Positions 11,346 to 24,470 of a stretch of 64,000 nucleotides of DNA are shown here, in pieces. Source of the stretch: Diploptera punctata (taxonomy: Eukaryota; Arthropoda; Insecta; Blattodea; Blaberidae); the NCBI GenBank assembly GCA_030220185.1, contig JASPKZ010008350.1, positions 1,646,501 to 1,710,500 of the forward strand, read 5' to 3'. The translations under genes were made by a program, and so were the position numbers. Position 1 is the stretch's first letter. Each line of letters begins with the position of its first letter. Under the pieces are notes generated by a model that worked only from the letters and a program-made list of their open reading frames with translations, did not search any database and was not told the origin of the DNA.

Positions 11346-11858
11346 TATAAAGTTGCTCATAAAATTAAAAGGAAGACAGTAGGGCTATTACTTGATAAAC
11401 TGAATGGCTGGTTTAGAAAAATAGTCCAAATTTGTAAATTTAGCCTATATGTAATAATACTACCTCAACTCCATGGCGCGACAGGCCTAGAAGGACTTAT
11501 TACTTATTAATTATAATACCATGATAATATTTATAGTGCTACCTGTGGCTAGTGAGTGTTGTTACAAGAAAATATTTTTAACTTTTATTACTTAAAATAT
11601 ATGTACATATTTATAAAAATAATTTTCATGAGTCAATACTTGTTATTTGCTTTACTTCAATTCGAACATTTTAATATTCTAGAAATTAGTAAAATATGAA
11701 CATTTTCCTAATACATATTTAATATTGGATTTTATTGCGTCATTTATACTATATATAGAGCTGATATACACTTGGATTACTAGTCTTTTTTTATTTTGGA
11801 ATATCCGTATCCCAGGCATAGAAAATTAATGTTTAATTTATTGTATTTATTGTAATTT
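11346..11858. other. AT-rich spacer
   Basis: Apart from about 30 bp near 11467-11495 (ccatggcgcgacaggcct) that resembles the SINE-3 tail in antisense, nothing was recognised. Confidence 0.4.
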
Positions 11859-12932
11859 ATCATAAGTAATTCACGAGTGATTTCCAATTTATCTAGAGAA
11901 TTTGGAAATCAAGAGTGGCATTTGTTGGGGCTATTTAACGAAGCAAATTAAGCTGTTTACTCACAAATCATTATTTAAATATAGTTATTTTAAAAGTTTA
12001 TATTTTTAATGTAAACGGAGATGTTTGAAAACAAATGAGAAAAGTTTATGTTTCATTTGTTCATCCACTGCAACCAGATCATATTATTTATTGTCAAATA
12101 GATAGTGTAAGAATGCACCCTAGTGGAGAAAAAAGGAAACACACCAATCCGTATATTATAACCAACATTATAGATTATTAATTAATTTCTGACGTCCTAT
12201 GATATAACTGTCAATTATATTTTTCTGGAATGTTAATACATGGGAAATAATACGTTTAAGAGAGTGCAAACAGTGGTTTCTTTTTATTGTGGTATAATCA
12301 ATTGCTACAATTTTTTATATTATATCTCGCAAGCGGTACTTGCTTACATTCGTGCACTGTAAATACAATCTGCGAACCTCTTGCATTCTAGGATTCTTAA
12401 AAAGTGATCCCACAACAGACCCGGAGGTCCTTGGGGTAGTAGGAGGTTAAGGTTCCCACTTTTTCTAGACAATCGGCACTTTATGTCAGCCGGGTTGTCA
12501 GCCCTGCGTGACGGCCGCCTTTACCCCCAGAACAAGCGTCTGGTACTCATTTCCGTTAGAGGCTGAGTCGACCCAGGGACATAGTGCCGCCAGAGGGTTT
12601 TGGTCAGTTTAAAAATCCTGACCCCAACGGGACTTGAACCCTCGACCCTCCGGCTTGTAGCTCAGTGCCTTAACCACTACGCTACGGCGTGCCCCCTCTA
12701 GGATTCTTACATCTTAATATATAAATTGCTATATTCAACGTATTTCCTAGAGAGTCAATCATTGCAAAATAATGCCCTGACTTATTCAGAATGTTAAAAA
12801 GGAGGAGCTTTCTTTAATATGATAAACTTAAGTTGATAAATTCAAGGTAAAACACGATTGTGATTGGTAGTAAATCAAAATTCATTGAAACGTGATTTCA
12901 TTGATATCCATTTGGGACACGAGTTAAACAGT
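11859..12932 (+). mobile_element. FB1 repeat, long form, interrupted by SINE-2
   Basis: A second FB1 copy, with the left hairpin near 11872-11922 and a right end resembling gagttaaacagt near 12930. It is the long form, with an extra internal segment (roughly 12190-12750) also present in the minus-strand copies at 45199 and 51347. A SINE-2 with target duplications lies inside at 12400-12696. Confidence 0.85.
12400..12696 (-). mobile_element. SINE-2, inserted in FB1 with 13-bp TSD
   Basis: Complete tRNA-derived SINE on the minus strand: the head starts gggcacgccgtagcgtagtgg, the B box (GGGTTCAAGTCCC-like) lies near 12635, and the body has gtcgactcagcctctaac and a conserved 3' end. It is flanked by tctaggattctta at 12387-12399 and again at 12697-12709. 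The FB1 copy at 51347 has the uninterrupted site. Confidence 0.93.
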
Positions 12933-14582
12933 ATAAGTTACCTAGCTTAAGTATTTATCGGTTTTCCCTGTATTTAAGCAATATAATTACTGATATTTTA
13001 TTGTTAGTTATACCATAAAATATCTGAATATAATATGTATTATAATGGAAAATAAACTATTTTTTAACTGTAAAAAGCATGCATATGTTTTAAATAATAA
13101 TGGCAATCAAGACTAAAAGCTGTACAGAAAACAAATACTGAAAACAGTGAAATATGAAGACATAAATAAACATCCCTAATTGCTGCAGAAAAGAACAATA
13201 TTAAAGATATAATCTAGTGACATGTTCTTAGAGACAACCATCTATGGGGAGAACATAAAAAAAAAACGCAACTTAGCTTTGTAAAGTTGAAGGACATCTA
13301 GTTTATTATGCACGAAAGAGAACAATTTACCTGTATAATGCGCATGTAATTGATAATTTACGTGTCTCTATATTCGTTATATCAATTTTTCTATTCATTT
13401 ATCTCGATGGACATATATTGAGTAATTTTATAATTAATTCACTCTTTCTTGATGAATCTAATATGAAAGAAATATATTTTATAGCCTATCTGAAAAATAC
13501 TAAAAAATGACGGAATGTATGTATATAGTGTTGTAGTTCTAATTGATTTTTAAACTATAATGGTAGATGGTTAAAGAAAACTCTTAGTCATTTCATTTCT
13601 TAGCCTATTAAGTGTAAAACTATTAGAGAAACAACTTGGATTTTCTGTAATTGGAAATGCTAATTCAAAAAGTTTCATTCAATTGTAGTCATTCAATTTG
13701 GGCACCTCTAGCCTCTTGTAGGATGTCTAAAGGTGAGTCAAGTTCTCTCCAATTACTCCGTATCATATAGGAAGGTAAAAGTGTAAACAAATAGTAAAAT
13801 TCAAACGACGGACCAGAGATGAAGTACAGAATAGCATGATACGTAGTATATGGAGAGAACTTGACTATTGTCTTACATCCTAAGGTCAAATGTGGGAGTC
13901 CATGTTGAAGTTATCACATATGAATAGCATACACTAATAATCAGTAAGCGAAAACTTATGAAGCAACACTAAATATGAACGAGAAACTAGTTCGCCTACC
14001 TGGTTTTAACTACCGGTATATCACAATCACAAACTTTTCACAACGTATAAAAACATAACATGATCCCTCCCAGAATGTTTCAAGCCTTCAAGAGCGATTC
14101 AATTATGCATTCCTCAGTTACAATCCAACAAAGTCCACTTGATCAATTCAAATACTACGCCCTACAAATCTTACAGAACATTTCATGAAAAGAGTAACTT
14201 CGAATGATATTCTAATTTCTGTCGTATTACAGTCATCATACGATACCCAGAGAGTAATTTATTACATGTAGCCTATATAATGTTAAAGAAAGGTGTACAG
14301 GAGCTGGAATATACTGTCCTCTTTCTGTACAATTCTAGGAAGAAATATCGGTATTTGATGGAGAAATAAGAATCGTATTTATTTGCTTACAACTACAGCT
14401 TTTGTAACTGATGTCATAGAGCTAGGTCAGCCCGACTTTATTACCTCTTATGGCCAAAATAAACGTTTATCACCCGACAAGGTTCACATCACCTTGCATC
14501 TTACATTAGTTAATTGCACCATTTTTATGGCAATATGTGTTATAATGGGTGAATGAAGAACACTAGTTTTAACTTCATAATT
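12933..14582. other. AT-rich spacer, nothing recognised
   Basis: No gene model or repeat family could be supported. A 66-codon minus-strand frame at 13689-13889 shows no known motif. Confidence 0.4.
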
Positions 14583-15980
14583 TAATAATATTCTTCTTCT
14601 TCTTCACCAAATTAGGCCTTTTGACCTGTTTTCACATCAAGTGGGATTTAATGAATCTTCCCATCTAGTAAATGGGTGTTCAACGTTTCTATGTCCTATT
14701 GGTTTGTACTTTTTTGTACTTTGGTAACAGCGGGAGGATTCTATCTGTAGGCATTCTTTTAACACGTTCATACCAGTTGTTTCTCATATTATCATTTCTA
14801 TTTGTTAAATTAAAAATATGTAAGTCTTTCCTAACATCTTCATTTCTTTTTCTGTCCAAAATTGCCACACCTGCTACTGAACGTAAAAACTTCATTTCTG
14901 CAGTTTTTATTTTTCTTCTGTGTGAACGGTTATGAGTTCAATTTTCTCTTGCATATGTTAAGACAGGCACTGCCATAATTTTATAAAATTTTAATTGTGT
15001 CTCCTCAGAGTTTTATTTTTCAGTGTCCGTTTATAGTGCCACACATTCTATAAAATTTATTTATTTTAATATTAATATCTTCCTTCTGGAAGTATGATAA
15101 ATTGCATCCTAAATAATTTAAATTGTTCACTTGTCGTATTGTACTGTTATTAATGCTGATTTTACACCTCGTGTGGTCTTTCCCGTTGAATGCCACTACT
15201 TTCGATTTACTTTCAGATGTTGTTATAATTAATTAATTTGCTATTTAATTTAATTTATAAGCTGTTATTTGTAAATTTTTATCTGAAGAGCTAAGGATTA
15301 TCAGATCGGCTGCAAATAATATGGTATTTAGAAATGTATTGCCAAATTAAAATGTGTGGTTAAACTTGATTGCCATTGTACAATAACCTCGTATATATTA
15401 AAAAGTGCAGGAGATAGCGCGCATCCTTGTCTGGCTCCCTGATTAATTTCTAATGTATTATCGCTCGTTGTACCTCCTTTGTCAATTATTATTTTTTATT
15501 TAAAATATAACATTTGCACAACTTTGACAATGTGTCCTGCAAACCCTTTATCATACATTATTTCCCAGTATATTTCTTGACAATCTATCAAACACTTTTT
15601 CATAGTCAATAAAAAGTATGCAACTTCGTAAATTAAACTCTCTTCTGAATAAGTTGTTCTATTGTAAATATGGCATCTGAACACGACCGACCTTTCCGAA
15701 AACCACTCTGTTCTTTACTTAATATATACTCATTGATTATATTCAGTCGTCTAGTAATAATCTTAGCGATTATCTTGTAAGCTGTATTCAATAAACAAAT
15801 TCCTCTGTAACTTGTGCACTTGTGTCTACTTCCTTTTTTAAATATGGGGCATATAAGTCCTTTCTTCCATTCATCCGGGATTATGCACATACACCAGCAC
15901 ACATTTAGTAATCTAAGAATCTGTCTTTAATTCCTCTTGGAGCATACTTTAAAAGTTCAATATTTAAACTGTCTATACTT
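14583..15980 (-). pseudogene. dead LINE reverse transcriptase
   Basis: Minus-strand open stretches give the RT N-terminal block (PDEWKKGLICPIFKKG, then CTSYRGICLLNTAYKI and EQSGFRKGRSCSDAIF) at 15633-15902. An early palm-domain stretch follows (KKCLIDCQEIYWEIM, 15496-15684). A C-terminal block ending RNNWYERVKRMP is at 14689-14895. Between them, a decayed DQGARQGCALSP-like reading lies near 15410-15450. There are several frameshifts and no intact catalytic box. The order and direction are consistent with one decayed element. Confidence 0.85.
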
Positions 15981-17359
15981 GGAGTTTCCTTATTTTTGAA
16001 TAATTTAATAATAATTAATAATATTGTTAGTAGGCGTGAAGGGCATGCAAGTTAATAGGTATATTAAAATGTTTAAGAGTTGAAATTACATTTATATTCC
16101 ACTGGTGATGTTGCAAAATTTCACAATAAAAACAATGTAAACATAAACAAACGTAAATAATTTCAGTGAGAATATCACATCTATCAATTACAGTTCAATG
16201 TGACACATTGCATTTCTTTGTTAAAATTTGATGTGGCCTCTACATTTGCATCTATTAAATATGAACAATTTTGTTCAAGTTCACGATAAAAATGCTTGTT
16301 AACGAATATACGAGCTCCCGAACGTACAAAGTAGGTCAACCTGGTAGGCAGTGTCCAACAAATTTTAAAATTAATATTGATCCAGACAAAATATAAGGGA
16401 AGTAGTGCGTTACCTAGTTTATGTTAGTGTGAAATATTATTTCCTTCAACATAATGCGATCAAATTTCCGAAAAAAAAACATTATCATTGTTTATGTATC
16501 TGCAAGTAAATGTAGTCATGATTGCGTCTGGAGAACGGGTGTAAAAAATTTGAAAAATATTTGTCAATGGAGTAAATTTACCTTCAAAACGCAGGTACTA
16601 TAACAATGCAAGTTAATTTGAATCGAAAACTTTGTACTAAAGCTTCTTCAGAGTTATTTTGAGAAACAAGTTTTAAGTCAATTAAAGCGGTTGAAGCAGA
16701 TTTTAATATATTGACCAAAATAATCCCTAACAAATCACAGATGGGATAAAATATAAACAGTATAATTAAGAATTATAGTTGGCAGCGAACAAAATTCAGC
16801 GCTAATACATTATTACATTGGTTGTACATATTTCTCTACCAGATCAGTGTTCCCCTATGTCCCTCTTTTTCAATCAATCAAAATTAATATCCATATAACT
16901 TGAACGGGAACTGATATCACCATCAGAACAATGATACGTAATAACCAATAACAAGGCTGCTCTTGTAATTGATCGTCTCCCAAGGAAAATCAGGTGATTA
17001 TTGGAATTCTCACCGAACCTTTATTGGAAGGGAATAATTACGTCATAGAATTCAACATGACTGCATATTGTTTACTGCCAAGCTATAATTGAATATAGGC
17101 CACGAAAGTTCTAGAATGTAAAATATTTGCATTTTTCAAAGAACAATAGATTATATGTATCTCAATTCCTTTACCCACGCTTCCATAACCTTTTTTTATT
17201 TTATGCACATTGTATTTATTCGTTATTTTCCAAAAAAAATTAAAAATACCAAGTCTAAATTCACAAATATTTTACTAAGCTAAATACTCTTCTAAAATAT
17301 TAAGTCTAAATACACAAAACTTATTCTAAAGTAAACATTCTTCTGCCAAGGTCAGTATT

Positions 17360-17360
<1 letters not shown>
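15981..17360. other. AT-rich spacer, nothing recognised
   Basis: No open frame or repeat family was recognised. Confidence 0.4.

Positions 17361-17398
<38 letters not shown>
17361..17398. repeat. (TA)n microsatellite
   Basis: Uninterrupted TA dinucleotide run. Confidence 0.97.
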
Positions 17399-17401
<3 letters not shown>

Positions 17402-17960
17402 GACTTAGAACAGTAACATGATAAGCCACATTCTGTTAAGAAATACCACGTATTAAAATGATACGAGTAGCAAATAAATGTACTGAAATATCCATAAAAT
17501 CATTTGTAAGTGCGCCAATGATGAGTTAAATCATATAGAAATACAATGTATTCACAACAATACTGCCCAATTAGTATTTATACACTTTTGAAACATTAAA
17601 ATCCTTATATCTCGGAAAGAACAATATGTGGCTTATAATGTTATTGCCCTAAGCCCTTCATATATAATGAAATCCATTCATTAAATCACCGGCATTGCAA
17701 TCCACAATGTCTCCTCAACGATTATTTTCCATTTTGCTTGTCTTTAATATTTCGTCTCCATCATCCTTTTTTTTTCCATTAAAATGTTCATATCTTCTAT
17801 ATCAGACATAATCATCTCATTACTCTAGGGAGAGAGCTCAAGTTGCTCTTCCCTCGTAGACGAGAGGCATACGATATTGGAAAAACAGACTTGGGACGAA
17901 GACAGTGGCGGTTCCTAGAACTGAGCAGAAGTAATGCAGCCATATCAACTGATTTGAATG

Positions 17961-17988
17961 TATTATTATTATTATTATTATTATTACT
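17961..17988. repeat. (ATT)n microsatellite
   Basis: About nine ATT units. Confidence 0.95.
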
Positions 17989-18054
17989 ACTATCATCATC
18001 ATGTTTAGGCCTATAATTAGTTAGTCTTGCAGAGATTATATGTTACACTTAAGC

Positions 18055-18152
18055 TGGATAGTTGTTCGTCCATCTCCGTAAACGACCAGTGGATGTAAGG
18101 CCAGCAGTCGGCTGGCATGGTAAGGACGGTCAGGACCTATCGCGCCATGGTG
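18055..18152 (+). repeat. SINE-3 3' fragment
   Basis: Matches the distal part of SINE-3 (gtggatgtaaggccagcagtcggctgg), followed by a tail ending in tatcgcgccatgg. The head is missing. A (TA)n run follows at 18154. Confidence 0.65.
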
Positions 18153-18200
<48 letters not shown>

Positions 18201-18204
18201 TATA
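18153..18204. repeat. (TA)n microsatellite
   Basis: TA run with one interruption near 18194, directly abutting a SINE-3 fragment. Confidence 0.95.
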
Positions 18205-18244
18205 ATGTATTATGGGCCTATATTTTTTGTCATAATAATTGATT

Positions 18245-18640
18245 AATTAACTCACTTTCGCTATGTAAACCGGTGATCCATGGCCGTGCAAACTTAATTT
18301 TTCCATAATCCCTTTCCTAAGCTATTTTTTAATCATTCCCTGCATAAATTCACCTCTTTCAGTCCGTGGTTAATATTATTCTTCCACCAAATTCTGGCCT
18401 AATAGATGAGCGCTTTTTCTCTGATTTTTCTATTTTTCATGTCCCACTTTGACTTCACCATTCGTGCCATAGAAATCTTCGAGACTTATCTATTCTTATT
18501 ACATCAGGTTTCCTATAAAGATCATACATCTTACTATTTTGTATCTTTTTCATTCACCTGTCCGTTCGTCTCACTTTGGCTCAAACATTTTTCGTAAGAA
18601 TTTTATCCTCAAATGCACTTAATATTTTTTCCTCCCTCGT
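18245..18640 (-). repeat. LINE-A 3' region, diverged
   Basis: Minus-strand similarity to the LINE-A C-terminus and 3' end: the agtgagttaa terminus, catggatcac.., and the decayed HxGHVARM block. The upstream LRKMFEPK-like region lies near 18580. More diverged than the other copies. Confidence 0.65.
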
Positions 18641-18710
18641 ATTTTGAGACCTCATTTCGTGTCATACAATATAACTGAATGTTCTATATAATAGTTTATA
18701 AAATAATAAT

Positions 18711-19041
18711 CCATCCATAGTAATTCTGCCTGGGGCAGGTCCTTCACTGCAATCATATAATTTTCAAGCTATGCTTGCAGCTTTACTAGGGAATTGTAGG
18801 TGTGGTAGCTTCCCGTTTCTTTCCACACCGGTGAAGGATGATGATGATAATGATAAGGATGATGATGATGGCCATATGATTTCGGGGACCGTTTGGGCCT
18901 TAAAGTTTTCCTGACATTTGTCTTACAGGTGAGGAAAAACCCGATGAAAACCTCACCCAGAAAAACTGCCCCGACCGGGGATCGAACCCGGGCCCGCTGC
19001 GTGACAAGGCAGCACGCTACCTCGAGACCACAGCTGTGGAC
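18711..19041 (-). mobile_element. SINE-1 with tail A, full length
   Basis: Complete copy on the minus strand: the head begins gtccacagctgtggtctcgag, with the B box at about 18980, followed by the core, a GAT-rich linker and tail A ending ctatggatgg. It is flanked by aaataataat on both sides (18701-18710 and 19043-19052), a likely target duplication. The low-complexity neighbourhood makes the exact length uncertain. Confidence 0.9.
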
Positions 19042-19060
19042 AAAATAATAATAACAGTAA

Positions 19061-19063
<3 letters not shown>

Positions 19064-19121
<58 letters not shown>
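19064..19121. repeat. (TAA)n microsatellite
   Basis: About 19 TAA units immediately beyond the SINE-1 head. It generates an artefactual poly-Tyr or poly-Leu frame on the minus strand. Confidence 0.97.
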
Positions 19122-19122
<1 letters not shown>

Positions 19123-19627
19123 TGCATTGATACAAAACATATCAGATGTTACAAAAACAATAATTATGGTAGGAGAAAGAAAAATGTTTCATCAGTTGTA
19201 TAAAATATTTTCATTAACATAACTTATTTTCATTCTGTTACTTTTACAAACTAAGAATTAGGTTGTCTTACTAATGTAAGTAAATTTAATAAAAATATTA
19301 CTTATGATTTTTTGGGTTTAATTTTGTATAGTGAAAACGAAGCAACAAAATATAAATATGTGTATTATTATGAATAAAAATAAATTTAAAAACAATATAT
19401 CTTATTACAAATTAAACACTTTACAGCGTTATATTTTCTATCTATAATAAAATATGTTTCCATCCATGAAGAGTTGATGTACTATCCTCCAAGGCACCTG
19501 ACTCATTAAACTGAACATTGAATCACCATTCTGCTGTCAATAGAGGGTGGGCGTACATGACGTCAACACTTCTCTCAATTGCTCTTCTAAGTACTCTCTT
19601 ATCCCGCTCCTACTCAGGAATCATGCT
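19122..19627. other. spacer, nothing recognised
   Basis: AT-rich, with no supported feature. Confidence 0.4.
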
Positions 19628-19981
19628 CCGAATCGAATTTTAAACTCCATGGTTCGACAGGCCTAGAAAATCCTTGGCTTACCAGCGGACCGCTGGCCTC
19701 ACATCCACATGTGCTAATCACAGATATATATGATCAGCCAGCCAGTGTAGGAGTGACATGTGGCCAGTATGTCGGATCCCCCAGCGTTATAGCTGTTTCT
19801 CTCAACCTGGAGCCGCTACTTATTGTAGATACCCAAATTCCTCACGATTCTGGGTAAGCACCGATCCTACACTGGCCGAAATTACATGAAAAAAATGTCT
19901 TCCTCCATGGAGACTCGAACCAATGCAAGTCCCGTAGCTATGCGCAAAGGCATCTTGCCTTTACCATTCGGCGCGGGACTC
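19628..19981 (-). mobile_element. SINE-3 with common tail
   Basis: Minus-strand copy. The head reads agtcccgcgccgaatggtaa with a long, serine- or leucine-tRNA-like variable region, and the B box (GGTTCGAGTC) lies near 19915. The body contains aggttgagagaaacagctat, and the tail is aaggattttctaggcctgtc. This tail differs from that of the copy at 54497. Confidence 0.85.
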
Positions 19982-20116
19982 CGAATGTAATTGCTCACTA
20001 GTTAATGTTGGGTGTTCTATATGATCAAAACCATCTCTTTCGTAATGTTCCCTTTAATTTCCCTCCTAAAGTTTATTATAGTATTATTCTCTTTGTTATT
20101 CTTTACTCCATTCTCA

Positions 20117-20388
20117 TCACATGGGGTTCACCGTAACTCCCACTTTTTCAGAAAATGGATACAAGATGTCAGCAGGGGTTTCAACCTTGAAAACTCTGCG
20201 TGACGGCAGCCTTTACTCCCAGAATAAGCGTCTGATCCTCATTTCAGTCAGAGGCTGAGTCGACCTCAGGATCATGGTGCCGCCAGAAGGTTTAGGCCAG
20301 TTTAAAAATCGTGACCCCACCGTGGCTCGAAATCCTAACCTTCTGACTTGTAGTGTACAGCCTTAGCCTAATATGCTACGACGTCCCC
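20117..20388 (-). repeat. SINE-2, diverged copy
   Basis: Shares with the other SINE-2 copies the head (ggggacgtcgtagcatatt), the gtcgactcagcctctgac body motif and cgtcacgcagagtt on the minus strand. The 3' end has decayed. Confidence 0.8.
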
Positions 20389-20490
20389 ATGTAATACAAG
20401 TAACACATTTTATATCCGAAAGCTAACAGAAATCCCTTTAAAATATGTGATATGAATATTGTAAAATGCAGACTTTCACGGCCGGTAATC

Positions 20491-20716
20491 ATAATGTTAA
20501 AAGATTCCGGGCTATGTGGCCGTGGTCTATAACTAGTGTTTCTTCCAGACGTTTCCCTCAACTGCGGAGGGCATCTTCAGTGGCGAGTGCTTCTAGGTGA
20601 TATTACCTTGTCGTAGACTTGCCACTGAAAATGCCCTCCGCAGTTGAGGGAGAAATGTCTGGAAGAAATAACAGTTATAGACCACGGCCACATTGCCCGG
20701 AATCTTTTAACATTAT
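20491..20716. mobile_element. foldback element, ~95-bp inverted arms
   Basis: The left arm (20491-20584) and right arm (20621-20716) are near-perfect inverted copies around a 36-bp spacer. The arms contain gggctatgtggccgtggtc and cagttgaggg. No coding capacity. The motif just outside the left arm (gactttcacggccgg, 20471-20485) recurs in the 87-bp insertion at 60607. Confidence 0.9.
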
Positions 20717-21447
20717 TATACTATATTATTTTTACCAAATAAGCCTACATCCGATTCATTTTATTAAACATAAACGTCAACGGTGTTCTATCGATGTGTA
20801 CGTAAATGATACTTACGAATTACAAGCATAATTGTCTTTTTCGGTAATGTTCGGAAGACATACTGTCAATATTGGAGAGTTGGACTTTAAAATGAATTAG
20901 TAATATGAATATCAAGCTGAGCGCTTTATCATTCCAATGAACAATAAGAACTGCATACCAAGGTGAAGAAGAAGAAGTAAAGTATTATTGAATATTATTT
21001 ATTTTAAGATTAACTTATATTTTAATTTGTTATTTTATGTCACTACTGATTTGAGGCACAAAGTATTGAAACAATATTTCATCGATGATGCAGTGTGACA
21101 AAATGACGAGTAAAACATTATTGTGTATGTATTTTTCTAGAATAAACACCATTAAGGAAGAGTATCCCACTCGGATATTATTTAAACAAATAATTAAAAC
21201 AAACTTCTTCACGTTAACAAGCCAGGAAGCAATATAATTACATAAAATGGAATCATTAAAACTGAATTATATGGGAGTAATAAATATTTACACAATTTAG
21301 TTTAAGTGATGTATTCAATAGAACAGGTTCATTTCTTTGAATCAGAGTATCATTCTGCTACCGTCTTGAAAGAAGTTATATTTAAGAATTCGGAACCAAA
21401 TTTTGCTAATAATATAAATTGTGAGATAGCTAAGAAAAAATTGAAAA
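20717..21447. other. 5' flank of the second Gr gene
   Basis: AT-rich sequence directly upstream of the plus-strand receptor. It must contain the promoter if the gene is expressed; no motif could be assigned. Open frames here show no receptor similarity. Confidence 0.4.
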
Positions 21448-23914
21448 ATGAGAGAACTCTGGGAATTCGAAACCTTGGATTCTTCCCTGAGACCCATATT
21501 CTATGTCTCAAGAATTGTTGGCGTTACTCCATACTCGCTCAGTATTATTACTATTGGACTAAAATCTGCTTATTCTAATAAATCAAGAATGATTTTGAAG
21601 TCTTGGGAATTATTTCAGACGTTGGTAGTAATTGTCGCACTCATATCTTGTGCACTGTTATCAACATACATTCGTCTGAATCACGAAAACATTGTGTTTA
21701 TGGTGATTGCAAGCGATGTTGCCAAGTTAACAGTATTTGGTATGGCTTCTGTAACATCTTTAGTATTCTGCGGAATATTTAATGGAAGAAGAATGAAATC
21801 TATTCTGAATAAAATAATATTTGTAGATAAAATGTTGTTGACTAATCCTTCATGGAGTTACAGAAAATGTATATCATTCTCTGTGTTGAAGTAATAACCT
21901 TATATTCTACAATGATGATTTTGTTCTTCTACGATGGATGGGTATGGACACATGGAATAAGAAATCATTCTTTCCAGTATTATATGACGACTTATCCCTT
22001 TCATATTGTGAAATATGACAATGTCGCTTCAATTTGTCAATTTTGTGCTGATATTGAGGAATCGATTATGGCATTTGAACCAACAACTTGAGCTGATACT
22101 GAAGAATCTTAAAACAACAAATTTATCTCCCAAAAAAAATAGTTTATGTGAGCAAGAACCTTGGTTTTATAATATTCACCAAAATTCAACTCCTTATCAA
22201 AATGTAAGCTCCAGAATTTGTGAACTGAGAAGGCTTTACGACAAATTATGTGATGTTGGGAACCTTATTGATTCTTGCTATGGACTACCATTGCTTTTTG
22301 ATATTGCTGGCAACTTCATTGACCTTACAAGTATAATTTACTTTATTCTTATTGTTATTCTTGGTTATCAGAAAGTCACTGATAATGCGGCGGGATTAGT
22401 GGTAAGTAAATTCTTAACATATTGATTATTATGCCTAATTTTTTTGTAAATTAATTGAAATAGTATTCTAAAATTTGCAAAACTGTGTTTCAAAAGTTAC
22501 ATGGCGAGTTACAAAGGTTTTTGAAATGGATTACCATACGGTTCAATAAATATTGCCATACGTTAATATATAATTGGTTAATTAAATATTGTTCTTAAAG
22601 AATTGGATTACCATATACAAATGTATTTTAAGTATTGTTCGAAAAACCTAAATTATTGTATCTTTTTGTTGAAGCATCCAGACGAATTTTAGTAATATAT
22701 AATTAATTATATTATTAAAATAATTAGTTAACTAATGTATAAGCTCTTCATAATTAATGTTTTGTTTACTACACAACAGGAACAATTAACAATTATGGTG
22801 TCGCAATAATTATTGAAGACAAAATGAAGGAGGATGTGATACAAGTAACAAAAAAAGATTCGATAGTTAAAAAGATCCAAAAGACGCATGCAGAAAGTAA
22901 GTCCTTCGAGAAACATGTACAGAATAATTTAAAATCTTCAGATAAATCTATGACATGGAAGCAAATAGTTTGAACATCCGACATTAAATAAAACTTGAAA
23001 AAAAAGTTTTGAATTTATATATTATTAATATTCAAATGTATTTTCAAAATTTTGTTTATTTACAATTGTATGTGAAATGCGATATTTGGAAAAGTATGGA
23101 TAGTTGCTCTTCTTTTTAAACTCCGGACTGTTTTAATCAACACAGTTTGAGTACTGTCAAAACTTAATATCAGACGAAGGGCACAGAAAAAAAACAGTTA
23201 AATGACTTTTCCCTTAAAACCTAGAAAACGTTCTTCTAGTTGTACAACAACCATTACTCCCTTACTTTATGTCAAAATTTGGAAGTAAATAAACGCACGA
23301 CTGAACATTATATTTTTCTGTTTCACACTTTTAAATGATAGTGCTTTCCATGGAAAATCCAATAATACCTCAAACTTCATTTCGACAAAAAATAATTCTC
23401 CATGAATACTAGACTTTACACAAATATCCCATCAATTTAAATTATCTCGAATAGAGTGCTGGAACATTTAGAACGTAATATTTTGCAATTCACAAATGAC
23501 AATATTTGACGTGTTAGTGTAACGAAGATTGATAGCTGATCATAATAAACAATAGGCCTATTAGCAAAATATTCATAATGAGAGAGTTCTAAGCATCGAC
23601 TCTTCTTTATTAATATTTCAATATCTTTAATATCATTACCACTATTTTATATCAATACTATAAGAGAAGACTGCTCCATGGTACAAATGGTGGTACTCCA
23701 TAATAGGAGTAAGTGGACGTTTTTACCGAGGTTTTCCCCAGTAATTCTACCAGTTCAACATGATCATCCATTTCGTTTCATTTAATCTGCTACTGTAATG
23801 GTGCGACAGGCCGGCATCCGTATATAATCATAGACCTTTAGGGACTCCCATCTCATCTCATCGCTCGACCTGGAATTATGCCGGCACGAGTATAGTTTTA
23901 CTCCAAGCAAAGAA

Positions 23915-24470
23915 AGCGAAGAAGAGTAAGTATTTGAACGAGTCAATCATTTTAAATACCTGGGTTATCAAATCCCCTATATTAAAAATGATCTTTTTAA
24001 CAAACTTAATAAATTTAATTATAGGCCTATATGTGGCACAATTAAGAGAATATTTAAAAATACAAGAATGGAAACAAAGCTAAAATTTTTAAAGCTGTGT
24101 CAGTCCCCTTACTGTTGTATGGTAGTGAATTTTGGGTTTTGACTAAAAGGGAAGATCATAGAAGCAGCTGAAATGAGATTTCTGAGAAGTGTAGCTGACT
24201 GCAAACTTCTAGATAAAAGAAGAAGTGAAGATATTGGAAATTAACTAAATATTTTTAAATTTTAGATACAATAAAAGAATCTAGAATAAACTGGAAAGAA
24301 CATGTTCAAAGAATGAAAGATTAATGCATATAAAAAATTATACTTAATTACAAACCAAAAGGAGACAGGAATGTTGATAGACCGAAAAAGAGATGGATCC
24401 AACGTTTTGATTGAGAATCTATGAGATCGGAACAAGCCACATGAGCTTAATCAGTGATTGTTGATGATAA
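23915..24470 (+). pseudogene. LINE C-terminal remnant inside the intron
   Basis: Readable fragments are NHFKYLGYQ near 23945, CGTIKRIFKNTRMETKLKF near 24035-24090, LLYGSEFWVLTKRED near 24110-24155 and AEMRFLRSV near 24170. A decayed WKEHVQRMK stretch follows at about 24295. Several frameshifts and stops. Confidence 0.75.

Noticed and set aside
18769..19140. 123-codon frame with a poly-Tyr start
   Set aside because: A (TAA)n microsatellite fused to an antisense SINE-1 reading.
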